In this document: piece by piece, positions 1 to 8,400 of the stretch
Layout: each line of letters starts with the position of its first letter
Position numbering within the stretch: position 1 is the stretch's first letter
Assembly (NCBI GenBank): GCA_041476565.1
Contig: JBGOTQ010000063.1
Location: 1 to 24,969 of the forward strand
From: DATKMG01 sp041476565
GTDB lineage: Bacteria > Acidobacteriota > Terriglobia > Versatilivoradales > Versatilivoraceae
Direction: 5' to 3'
Length of the DNA stretch: 24,969 bases
The notes under the pieces: generated by a model
What the model was told of the DNA's origin: nothing
Seen by the model: only the letters and a program-made list of their open reading frames with translations
Database searches by the model: none
Translations under genes and position numbers: made by a program

Positions 1-55
1 GAGCGAGGAGCGTGACAGCCCCGGCAATGGTCCCTCGAGCCACAAACTTCTTCAT
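1..55 (-). CDS. Start of a secreted protein (partial, runs off left edge)
   Basis: Reading the minus strand from the ATG at 55-53 gives 18 open codons, MKKFVARGTIAGAVTLLA, up to the window edge. This is a typical signal-peptide start: two lysines, then a run of small and hydrophobic residues. It is on the same strand as the GH127 gene, about 176 bp downstream of that gene's stop, so it could belong to the same transcript. No clear Shine-Dalgarno sequence is visible just upstream, which lowers confidence. Nothing can be said about function. Confidence 0.5.
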   Translation of the reverse strand, partial: MKKFVARGTIAGAVTLLA

Positions 56-231
56 GCACAAGGACAACTCGAGCAGCGTCGGCGAGGCCACGCCAGCTTG
101 GGCAATAAGCAAATTCGTGTGGACATTTATACCCAGGAGCGACGGCACCCAACAACCGATAAAGTGAAGGCATATTCTTCGGCCACTCACCAAAGAGATC
201 CTTCCTCCCAGAGTTATCTTCTTGTCGCTTC

Positions 232-2163
232 TTACTGCCAAGCCACCGGAATCCAGGTTAGACGCCAGGTTCCATCACCTCTCCCTCCTGCTTCGTAATA
301 GGGTGAAAAGACAATAGGATCTCTCCCGGGCAGATTGAGAGAAAACGCAGGCCCTCTCTGGCCCGATGGAGTTGGACAGGCAGAAAACCAGGACTCAGTG
401 CGGGTCTTTGGAACTTTCAGGGTTTCTTCTGGTTTGTATCCCTCGATTAAGCTGGTTGCATACAGCAAGGGACCTCGAGCCATGGCCAGATAGTCCAGAC
501 GGAATATCTCCTGACCTTGATGATCCAACGTGGCAGACTTTTCAAGGATGCGCAATCTAAGAGGAAGGTTTAAGACCAACTCGTCGCCTTTCATCCAAGG
601 TCGGTCAAGTTCTAAGAATGTCCCTGGAGTGATGGGTACCCCCACTGGCTTTCCGTTAAGACTTAGGGTGGCCTGATCAGCCCATGAAGGGATCCTCAGA
701 TACAACGAAAAGGCAGCCGGATTCTCTGGTATTACCGTGAGTTTCACTGTGGGCTCGAACGGGTAACTGGTCCTCTGAACCAGCTTGACCCGTCCCCCCG
801 AAGGCAGGGTGCCGGCGAATTCTCCTTCTTCATAGAGGTTGACGGCCAAACCGTTCCCCATCCTTCCATACGCAATGGCGGGGAGTTCCTCCAAGGCCAG
901 AGCTCCACTGGATTTACAGCAGGCCCAAAAATAGGTTCGGTTCCTCTTCCCATTCGGGAAGATAAAGTAGCACCAGTCTTCGCCGTTGGGATCTTGTGCC
1001 GCCAGCAGAGAATTATAGGCAGATCGCTCCATCTCTTCCGCATACTTGGCTTCTCCGGTGATCCGCAGCAGTTCACGGTTCAGTTGGATCCAGGACATTG
1101 TGCTGCACGTCTCTACTAACCCATAAGGGCTGAAGTAGCCCTTGGAGTTGAATACCTCTTTATGTTTGGCAATACCTCCCCAGGGACCGCCTCCCGGCGT
1201 CAGGTGGAATTCGACAATATTTTGCCAGGCATTTTTTACGGCCCTGAGGTAGTCCTGGTTCCCAGTCGCCTCAAATAGTTGGGTGATTCCCAGGTAGTTC
1301 CAACAGAGTTGATAAATCTTCCCATCGCCAACCTGTTCGAGGTCCAACCCCTGCAAGCTGCGTGAAACTACCTGCAGTCCCTGCCGGTCTTCCATCTGCT
1401 GGATGATCTGCTCAGCCAGTTGCAGATACCGGTTGTGGCCGGTTTCTCGGTACAACTGGACCATGGGTTCGAGCAAAATGGTTCCAGAAAGTCCGAGGTG
1501 GTTACCCATGTTAGCAAGGCTCTTTTTCCCCAACCCAAAGAGATCGACACATAGATCCCCGATTTTGCTGGCAGTTGCCACGTAGCGGGGGTCCGGGTAG
1601 TAGCGATTCAACTCCAGGAACCCCAGAATGAGATATGCATGCACCCAAACATCCCAGGTCCGGTTTTCGTTCACCTGCTCTGCTGTCATGCGGGAGGGCG
1701 AATCTGGCGCATATGTACCCAGGTAACCACTCGGTTCCTGTCGGCTGATCAAGTATTCCGCCACCCTTCGGGCCCGTCGGGCAAGGTCTTCATCACCAGT
1801 TCGCCGCGCTGCTCTGGCGGCCGTCACCAGCCATTTCCCTGCGTGCTCGCCATACCAGTCTCCGGCATAGTTCCTGGCGACTGCTTCCGGACTGAAAAGA
1901 AATAAAGGCTCACTTTGACTGTCTCGAATGAAGTGCTGTAGACGGCCTTTATAGCTGGCATCCAGGGCTTGTCCCAAGATCCCACTGAGTTTTACCTCGG
2001 ACGGGTGCGCCAGCTCTATCTTCACAGGCATTTTTCTGAGATTCTGCTGAGACTGAGCGGCCTGCAACTCACGCGGCTGAAGTCCGCCCAAGCCTCTGCC
2101 AACGAGAAGAATCCAGAGGATTCGCGCAATGAGATTCCTCACACCACTCCCTGCAATCTTCAT
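232..2163 (-). CDS. GH127 (DUF1680) beta-L-arabinofuranosidase-like protein, secreted
   Basis: A 643-residue protein of the GH127 family, whose characterised members remove beta-L-arabinofuranose from plant glycans. The zinc/cysteine active site of the Bifidobacterium enzyme HypBA1 is recognisable: an E-T-C motif (E351, C353) and a C-C pair (C415, C416), where C415 would be the nucleophile. E336, 15 residues before the E-T-C glutamate, matches the general acid/base. The alpha/alpha-barrel covers roughly residues 55-440, followed by beta-sandwich domains. The start is set by AGGAGG seven bases upstream of the ATG at 2163; a longer reading frame to 2322 would overlap the preceding gene. Residues 1-36 (hydrophobic stretch around 10-20, then LQAAQ) suggest export. 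It lies 79 bp after the ADP-ribosylglycohydrolase-like gene and is probably cotranscribed with it. The substrate is not proven; GH127 also contains members with other specificities. Confidence 0.92.
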   Translation of the reverse strand: MKIAGSGVRNLIARILWILLVGRGLGGLQPRELQAAQSQQNLRKMPVKIELAHPSEVKLSGILGQALDASYKGRLQHFIRDSQSEPLFLFSPEAVARNYAGDWYGEHAGKWLVTAARAARRTGDEDLARRARRVAEYLISRQEPSGYLGTYAPDSPSRMTAEQVNENRTWDVWVHAYLILGFLELNRYYPDPRYVATASKIGDLCVDLFGLGKKSLANMGNHLGLSGTILLEPMVQLYRETGHNRYLQLAEQIIQQMEDRQGLQVVSRSLQGLDLEQVGDGKIYQLCWNYLGITQLFEATGNQDYLRAVKNAWQNIVEFHLTPGGGPWGGIAKHKEVFNSKGYFSPYGLVETCSTMSWIQLNRELLRITGEAKYAEEMERSAYNSLLAAQDPNGEDWCYFIFPNGKRNRTYFWACCKSSGALALEELPAIAYGRMGNGLAVNLYEEGEFAGTLPSGGRVKLVQRTSYPFEPTVKLTVIPENPAAFSLYLRIPSWADQATLSLNGKPVGVPITPGTFLELDRPWMKGDELVLNLPLRLRILEKSATLDHQGQEIFRLDYLAMARGPLLYATSLIEGYKPEETLKVPKTRTESWFSACPTPSGQRGPAFSLNLPGRDPIVFSPYYEAGGRGDGTWRLTWIPVAWQ

Positions 2164-2170
2164 CAGATGT

Positions 2171-2176
2171 CCTCCT
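2171..2176 (-). promoter_or_regulatory. Shine-Dalgarno AGGAGG of the GH127 gene
   Basis: A perfect AGGAGG on the minus strand, seven bases from the ATG at 2163. It decides the start against the in-frame upstream ATG that would add 53 residues and overlap the upstream gene. Confidence 0.85.
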
Positions 2177-2242
2177 TCTCTCTCTTCACATCTCTTCGCA
2201 CGGGACATTGTGAAGGGCTCTGAATTAGAATCTGGTTCCCCG

Positions 2243-3826
2243 CTATTTTGCCACGTCTCCACGATAGGCAACGACGCGTCCCAAGCCGATGGAGGTTCCG
2301 CTGCTCTGAACGTTCTTTTCACCAGTCACGCGGACCTGCAATTTGTGAGGCCCATCAGCCAACCCGGTCAGCCAGACAGCAGTGGACTGGTCGGCACGGG
2401 ACCATTGTTTGGGCAGATACATGTCTCGCTTGTCCTTGCTCTTCCCATCCAGCACCGTTTCAAGGATGCCACAGTCGTGCCGGATGTCTCCTTGCACGTA
2501 TACGGCGGTCCCTTCGAATTGCACCTCCAGACTGTCGCCCGTGTTGTTGGAGTAACGCAGGCTTTCCGGCCGGTTTGCCGGTGGGGCGCTCCATTGGCCA
2601 TTCCACCGCAAATAGGGATCACGAACCTCAAAACGGGCAACAGGCTTCAAAGTCGGAAAAGAAACCTCCGCTGGACCTTTTGCCCGGAAGGATTGCAGTA
2701 GGATCTGAATTCCATCATCCGAGACTTGACCTCCCTGTGACTTGATATTGTCTAATGCCAGGCGCAAGCACTGGCTGGTTGCAGACTGAATCGAGTAAGG
2801 GGTGAAGTCGAACTTGGTCTGAAGGTGCGGTTCCATCTCAGCTCTGACGCCCTCGGGCAGTCCCTTGAAGCCGACCAGCGTGCCGAGCACACCTCCTGCA
2901 TTAGCCGGGTTACAGTCGGAATCCTGACCCGCTCGAGTCGAGATTTCAATGGTCTTGAGGAAGTCGCCGTTTCCATACAGCAGCCCAAGAGCGATATAAG
3001 CGCCGTTGAAGCGTGCCTGGATGTTGAACTTGTCTTTGGCGCCCCACGGGCAGGTGTCATGATTGTACTTGTTCTCCAGTTCCTGCCAGGTGGTTTTCCA
3101 ATCAGCCGGGTACTGCTGGTGCCATTTCAGCACGTCCTTAATTATCCGAGCATATCCACTGTCATTGGGCAAAGCCTGCGCACCTGATTGCACTACTTGA
3201 TGAATATCCTTTTCTACAAAGGCAGCAGCATACATGGCGGACACAAAAACGCCTCCGTAGAACCCATCCCCATAATTCATCAGATGGCCGGCTCGATCGC
3301 AAATCTTGGCGGCTGCTTGCGGGAGGCCGGGGGAGGTTAATCCAATGAAGTCAGCTTCAATCTGAAAGTCGATATCGTCAGCATGCGGGTTGTAGAGTGG
3401 GTGACCTGCCTTTTCGGGAGGGATTCCTGCCAACAGGTTCTGGCGTCCCTGTCCGTTCGCATGCCAGAGCAGGAACCCGCCGTAGGTGAATTCCTTGGCG
3501 AAAGCAGAAGCGGGGGCATCGAGACCGTGCTCGGCCACAGCCTTCAATAGAGCCATGTTGACGTACATGTCATCCTGGCCTGCCAGGCGCGCTAATCCTT
3601 TCGGGTCCATTTTGAGAGGCCCTTCGATGATCTTGCCTTGAGACTTAAACTCGGTAGGTCCCCCGAAGGCCACCCCATAAGCCTTCCCCACCCAGCCTCC
3701 AAGGATTCTGTCTTCCAGGGCCTGGCGTGTCATTTGGATCATGTACGGCTGACCCTGCTGGGGTAAGCCGGCAGGGACCAACAATAGTGATGCTAGAAGA
3801 GCTGTCGTGAGTATCCGAGTGTTCAT
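2243..3826 (-). CDS. Secreted ADP-ribosylglycohydrolase-fold protein with C-terminal beta domain
   Basis: A 527-residue protein. Residues 1-23 form a signal peptide (MNTRILTTALLASLLLVPAG followed by LPQ). Residues about 30-370 match the ADP-ribosylglycohydrolase (DraG/ARH) fold. Its metal-binding motifs are recognisable: Q84-D85-D86-M87, H148-A-D150-D151-I-D153, and Q301-D302-S-D304. The first departs from the usual T/S-D-D-T/S. Residues about 395-527 form a separate beta-rich domain that resembles carbohydrate- or ligand-binding sandwich domains. The start is set by AGGAGG at 3831-3836, four bases from the ATG at 3826; a longer frame to 3937 is less likely. It lies directly upstream of the GH127 gene. 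Secretion plus glycan-gene neighbours suggest an N- or O-glycosidic sugar substrate rather than ADP-ribosylated proteins, but this is inference. Confidence 0.9.
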   Translation of the reverse strand: MNTRILTTALLASLLLVPAGLPQQGQPYMIQMTRQALEDRILGGWVGKAYGVAFGGPTEFKSQGKIIEGPLKMDPKGLARLAGQDDMYVNMALLKAVAEHGLDAPASAFAKEFTYGGFLLWHANGQGRQNLLAGIPPEKAGHPLYNPHADDIDFQIEADFIGLTSPGLPQAAAKICDRAGHLMNYGDGFYGGVFVSAMYAAAFVEKDIHQVVQSGAQALPNDSGYARIIKDVLKWHQQYPADWKTTWQELENKYNHDTCPWGAKDKFNIQARFNGAYIALGLLYGNGDFLKTIEISTRAGQDSDCNPANAGGVLGTLVGFKGLPEGVRAEMEPHLQTKFDFTPYSIQSATSQCLRLALDNIKSQGGQVSDDGIQILLQSFRAKGPAEVSFPTLKPVARFEVRDPYLRWNGQWSAPPANRPESLRYSNNTGDSLEVQFEGTAVYVQGDIRHDCGILETVLDGKSKDKRDMYLPKQWSRADQSTAVWLTGLADGPHKLQVRVTGEKNVQSSGTSIGLGRVVAYRGDVAK

Positions 3827-3830
3827 GGCG

Positions 3831-3836
3831 CCTCCT
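3831..3836 (-). promoter_or_regulatory. Shine-Dalgarno AGGAGG of the ADP-ribosylglycohydrolase-like gene
   Basis: A perfect AGGAGG on the minus strand, four bases before the ATG at 3826-3824. It favours that start, which leads straight into a signal peptide, over the in-frame ATG 37 codons upstream. Confidence 0.75.
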
Positions 3837-3975
3837 GTTAGAGTCAAAACTGATCCAAATTCAACGCATGGAGTCGATAGAATATCCGGCCTCTGTGAAG
3901 ATTCTTTCTTCCCATAGGCCCGATGGGAGAGTTGCAATGCGGAGCAGTTGATCCCTGATGCTCCGAAAAGCCCAC

Positions 3976-4011
3976 GATAAACGCAAACAACGCGTTAATC
4001 GTGGCTACCAA
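3976..4011 (+). repeat. 36-bp dispersed repeat, copy 1
   Basis: A 36-bp segment beginning GATAAACGCA and ending CGTGGCTACCAA. It matches 5331-5366 at all but five or so positions, in the same orientation, and its last 30 bases match 22801-22830 more loosely. It lies in the divergent intergenic region just upstream of the TPR gene. Confidence 0.75.
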
Positions 4012-4027
4012 GTGTTATTATTGCGGC

Positions 4028-5230
4028 ATGATTGTAGCTCGGCTCCGCCTTTTCCACGGTCTTCTCCTCCCAGGCTTGTTATCGCTCACTGGCGTGTCGA
4101 TTTGCATTATCGGGCACTCAGGATCTCTTGCCCAGGATTCCAGTCAACCTGCTAGTTTTAATTCATTGGCCGAGGCGGCAGATGCAGCGTTGGCCAGAAA
4201 GGATTTGGATTCTGCGCTTAATCTGTACCGGAAAGCTCTAAATCTCAATCGGGACTGGGACTCCGGTTGGCAGAATTTGGGAGTCCTCTTGGCGGACCGC
4301 GCTGACTTCCACGCTGCACGATCGGCATTCGAGAACCTGGTACGCTGTCAGCCGACTCAGGGGGACGGTTGGGCTTTGTTGGGCATCTCCGAATTTCGAC
4401 TACAGCAATATAACCTGGCCTTGAATCATTTCGTCAAGGCGCGAAACCTGCCTTTCCACAGTGCCGACCTGCATCATTCATCTGAGTATCATTTTGCCCT
4501 GGTCATGATCCTGCGCCAGGATTTCGACTCTGCCCAGAAGATCCTGGGATGGCTTTACCGCCGCGGGATGAAAAGAGCAGATCTGGCTGAAGCCTGCGGT
4601 TTGGCGGCCATGAGGATTCAGGCGTTACCGGGACAATCTGATCCAGCGACCCTTCAGGCTCTTAAAGAAACCGGCCAAGTTGTTCTCCTGGCCTTTGATC
4701 GCGAGCCCGAGCGGGCCCGAGCCGGGTTCGAACAACTCTTACGAGCTCATACGGGATTGCCTGGTCTGTATTACGCCTACGGAAATTTCCTGGCCCAAAC
4801 GGGCCTCTATGACGATGCGTATTCAGCTTTTCACCATGGGTTGGAAATCTCTCCCAAGGATCCGTTCTTTCTTTTGCAGTTGGCCGCGGTAGAAATGCAG
4901 CGAGACCATCCTCAAGAAGCCCTCCGCTTCGCCAGGCAGGCCACAGAACTGGCGCCCGACCTGTTTGCTGGGCACTTGATCGAAGGGAAGATTCTGCTCC
5001 AGCAGTCCAGGATCGATGACGCCATTCCCAAGCTGGAACTGGCTGAGAAACTGGCGCCTGAAAGCCCCCAAGTCCACGTGGCTTTGCTCAATGCTTACGT
5101 GAGGGCCAAGCGCACGGCGGATGTGGCTCGAGAAAAGAAGATCCTGAAGAAACTCGAGGACATCCAAACTGCAGCGGTGTTGGGTCCCTTATCTTTGGAA
5201 AAGTTGAGTGGTGAAACACCCAAGCCTTGA
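4028..5230 (+). CDS. Exported tetratricopeptide repeat (TPR) protein
   Basis: A 400-residue protein, and the only gene on the plus strand here. Residues 1-36 form a signal peptide (hydrophobic run LLLPGLLSLTGVSICII, then SGSLAQ). TPR units occupy about residues 45-145 and 235-370, recognisable by the W/L..LG......A...F..L....P spacing. The middle section (about 150-230) is less regular. TPR proteins mediate protein-protein contacts, and no enzymatic domain is seen. The frame could open at a GTG at 4001, but that codon lies inside a dispersed repeat, so the ATG at 4028 is preferred; no strong Shine-Dalgarno precedes either. Two direct copies of a 36-bp repeat flank the gene, and it is convergent with the receptor gene downstream. 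The specific partner is unknown. Confidence 0.85.
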   Translation: MIVARLRLFHGLLLPGLLSLTGVSICIIGHSGSLAQDSSQPASFNSLAEAADAALARKDLDSALNLYRKALNLNRDWDSGWQNLGVLLADRADFHAARSAFENLVRCQPTQGDGWALLGISEFRLQQYNLALNHFVKARNLPFHSADLHHSSEYHFALVMILRQDFDSAQKILGWLYRRGMKRADLAEACGLAAMRIQALPGQSDPATLQALKETGQVVLLAFDREPERARAGFEQLLRAHTGLPGLYYAYGNFLAQTGLYDDAYSAFHHGLEISPKDPFFLLQLAAVEMQRDHPQEALRFARQATELAPDLFAGHLIEGKILLQQSRIDDAIPKLELAEKLAPESPQVHVALLNAYVRAKRTADVAREKKILKKLEDIQTAAVLGPLSLEKLSGETPKP

Positions 5231-5330
5231 TTCAGTCTGCTTAACCTGTTACGTAAGCCCGTAGGGCTTGCCACGGACACTTGCCTTGAGCAATAACCGA
5301 AGGCTTTTCGATACAGTATCAAATGTCCTC

Positions 5331-5366
5331 GATTAACGCATAAAACGCATCAATCGTGGCTACCAA
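5331..5366 (+). repeat. 36-bp dispersed repeat, copy 2
   Basis: The segment runs from GATTAACGCA to CGTGGCTACCAA, in direct orientation to the copy at 3976-4011. It is preceded by ACCGAAGGCTTTTC at 5297-5310, a motif that also precedes the third copy near 22801, so the full repeat unit is nearer 70 bp. Confidence 0.75.
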
Positions 5367-5377
5367 TCTCGGAACAA

Positions 5378-5407
5378 ACGGGGAATGGGTCTCCGCCCCA
5401 TCCCCGT
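5378..5407 (-). terminator. Possible terminator hairpin downstream of the receptor gene
   Basis: On the minus strand ACGGGGATGGG pairs with CCCATTCCCCGT (one bulged base) around a seven-base loop, and TTTGTT follows. It sits between the convergent TPR and receptor genes and is oriented to stop minus-strand transcription. The T-run is short, so function is uncertain. Confidence 0.4.
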
Positions 5408-5430
5408 GCTTTGAAGTTTGATGGGTCAAT

Positions 5431-5460
5431 CACAGACATGGCAAAGTGACCATGTCTGTG
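5431..5460. repeat. Perfect 11-bp inverted repeat after the receptor gene
   Basis: CACAGACATGG (5431-5441) and CCATGTCTGTG (5450-5460) are perfect complements around an eight-base loop. It lies 15 bp beyond the receptor stop. There is no T-run on either side. It may protect the mRNA 3' end or help terminate the two convergent transcripts. Confidence 0.6.
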
Positions 5461-5475
5461 CCACCCCGATAACGT

Positions 5476-8400
5476 CTAGAAGATGTACTTCAGCGCGAAC
5501 TGAATGTAACGGCCAGGCCGACCGGCGTTAATTTGACCAAATGTGCTCAAAGGATTCGTTGCCGTGTCGTTGTAAGTGTTGACGCCGGACCACTGGGTGT
5601 GGTTGAAGGCATTGAACATCTCCCAGCGGAATTCGATGTTCTGGTTCTCTCGAATCAGGATCTTCTTAAACAGCGAAATATCCCAATTGTTGATGCCGGG
5701 CAAGCGGATGATGTTGCGTCCGGCATTACCTCTGTAGTCGGCAATGCCGTCCCCGTTCGCGTCGGGGGGATTCACAAAAGCGCCGGTGTCAAAGTAACGC
5801 GTGAAGGTCCGATCCCCCCCAGGCAGGTTCCCGTCCCCCAGCCGCGACGAGACATCGCCCATGTAGTCGTGCGATGTCGTGTCGCCATTGGTGACTGAAA
5901 CTGGAGATCCGGTTTCAAATGTCGTGATCGAGTTGATCTGCCAGTCTCCGACAAGCCGTTTGACCCAACCGCTTTTCATCGTGTTGCCAAAAGGCAACTC
6001 ATAGGTGATAGCGGCTACAAACCGGTGGGGATGATCGGCATCTGAGGCGCTATGAGACCAGTCGCGGTGCCACTGTCCGCCAATGACTGAGACATTATTG
6101 TATCCATTGTTCAGGAAAACGATATCGGTCTGTTTGGACCAGGTGTAATGAGACAGAATACTCAAGCCATGGGAGAACCGCTTGTCGAACTTGACGGTGA
6201 AGGCGTGATAAGCGTCATTCCCGTTCTTGTGAATTCCCCACACATACCCGAAGCGGTCGCAGTAAGCGGCGTTCTGAAGACACAAGGGCCTGGCCTGCTG
6301 AAAGTCATCACCGGTCAAATAAACCCCTTGCTGAGGGAGGTTCATGTCATCGGCAATGACCAGCTTGGTTCCTTTAGAGCCAACGTAACCCAGCGAAACC
6401 ATCATTGAAGGGGTGAGTTCCCTTTCCACGTCCAGACTCCAGCGCTGCAGATAAGACGTGGTGGGGGTATCAGCGTCGATGGTGGGAGTGTCCATGCGCG
6501 GGTAAAGGATTCCACCCAGATCTCCCAGCGGGATGGGCCACTCCCCTTTGACGACACCCTGGGCCTCAGGAAAGGTATTGTTCATCGTAAAGTACACGGC
6601 ATTGGGATCATTCCCGTTGATGGCGGAATAATCAGAAGAACTGTACTGCGACCCGCCATAGCCCGGGCTGTTGAAGAACATTTGATCCATGAACTTGTAG
6701 CGCCCGGTCTCATAGAAGATCCCATAGCCGCCGCGGGCGACCCACTTGTCGTTGACCCGATAAGCTAAGCCAAAGCGTGGGGCAAAGTTGTTCTTATCCG
6801 CGGGAAAGGGCTTGGCTTGCGTTCCTGGAGTCGTCCCCGGCATCACCATTCGCCAGCCGGGATAGGTCTTATCCAGAACGGCCCAATAGCTGTTGGTGCT
6901 CCAGGCCTGGGGAGCTAATTCATAGCGGACTCCCAAATTGACGGTCAACTTGGGACTGAATTGCCAGGTGTCGTTGAAATAGGCCGCCCACTCGGGCATG
7001 GTGAACCAGAGGCTGGCATCCGATCCATTCTTGATGTAGGTCCTTTGAGTCATGTCTGTGACCGTTCCCGTCATGAACTCTGCCAGGTTATTCCAACCGG
7101 AACCATCCTCGATAAATGGACCGCGGCCAGTGTAAAAGCCGGTGAAACCAACCGTGCGAATGATGTCGTTGTCCCGCTCGTCACGGCCGAAATGGTGGAA
7201 GCCCATTTTGAAGGTATGCTTCTTGTAAACCTTGATGGCGCTGTCACTGATCTGCCATTGGGGGATGGCTTGATACCAGTACTCGCCGGGACCTAGGCTC
7301 AAGCCGTTGAGCTGATCGCTGAGCTTGCCTGTGTCATATGTGCCGATGTTGGTAGCAAAAACTCCGTCATCCTGAACTCCCAACTGCTGCTTGTCATAAT
7401 CTGAAAGTCCTGCGCCAGGGGTAGTGATGTTCTGGAACAGGTTCCGGTACCAATCCACCGTCATGAAGTTGTTGATGACCTTGGAATCCTCCGACATGTT
7501 CTTGGCTCTCATGTAAGAGAACTTCAGCTCATTGGAGAACGTCGGATTGAAAGTGCGAACCCAGTTGCCGTTAAAGATGTCGACATTGTGTACTGGACCA
7601 CTGCCCAGAGTCAGCTCGGGAATGACACCGTTCTCATACAGCTTCTGGCCATTGTCCCGGCTATACTTGAAAAAAATCTGGTCTTTCTGGGTCAGGTAGT
7701 AATCGAAACGGAGATTCCAGTTGTTGTTGTTGATTCCGGTGGTCGCCTGACCTTTATAGTTCCGGATATCCTCGGGGTTGCCAGAGCCATAGTTGGGGAG
7801 CGGGAAGTGCGAGGCATAAGCCACCGCCTTAGGATTCACGTTCGTAATGATGTTATTCAGGTAAGGCCGGCGCTCTTGCGTGGCCGGGTCGAATGTGGCC
7901 GGGTCGTAGATAATCATCGACGGTTCGCCAGGAAAACGGTCCAGCCATTCCCCAAAGTCACCGTTCCGCTCGCGGTCGGTCGGAACATAGGTCAGGTAGG
8001 TATCCTGGCCGCGGCGGCGTAGTCGCTCCATGCTGGCAAAGAAAAACAACTTGTTCCGTAAGTCAAGTACTCTGGGAATATAGACCGGTCCTCCCACCGT
8101 GAACCCGTATTGATCCTGGTGGCCGGGGTCCCGTCCGCGAGTAGGGTCTTCATATTTGCTGTAGGGATCGCGGGCATTGAGGCCGTTCACCTGCCTGTAG
8201 TCATAGACACTGCCATGCAGATTGTTCGTGCCGGATTTCGTGGTCAGACTCATCTGTCCCACGTCACGTCCGTATTCAGCGGAGTAGTTGACGACCTCAG
8301 TCTTAACCTCCTGTACGGCATCCATGTTGACATTGGTGGTTGGACCTTCCACCCAGTTATCGTTGCTATTGATTCCATCAATGTAATAGCCTACTCCGTA

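Noticed and set aside
2129..2701. 190-codon plus-strand frame opposite the GH127 and ADP-ribosylglycohydrolase-like genes
   Set aside because: It overlaps two well-supported genes on the other strand and has no family features.
4001..4027. GTG start for the TPR gene, adding nine residues
   Set aside because: The GTG lies in the conserved end of a dispersed repeat (CGTGGCTACCAA). The ATG at 4028 leads directly into a normal signal peptide.
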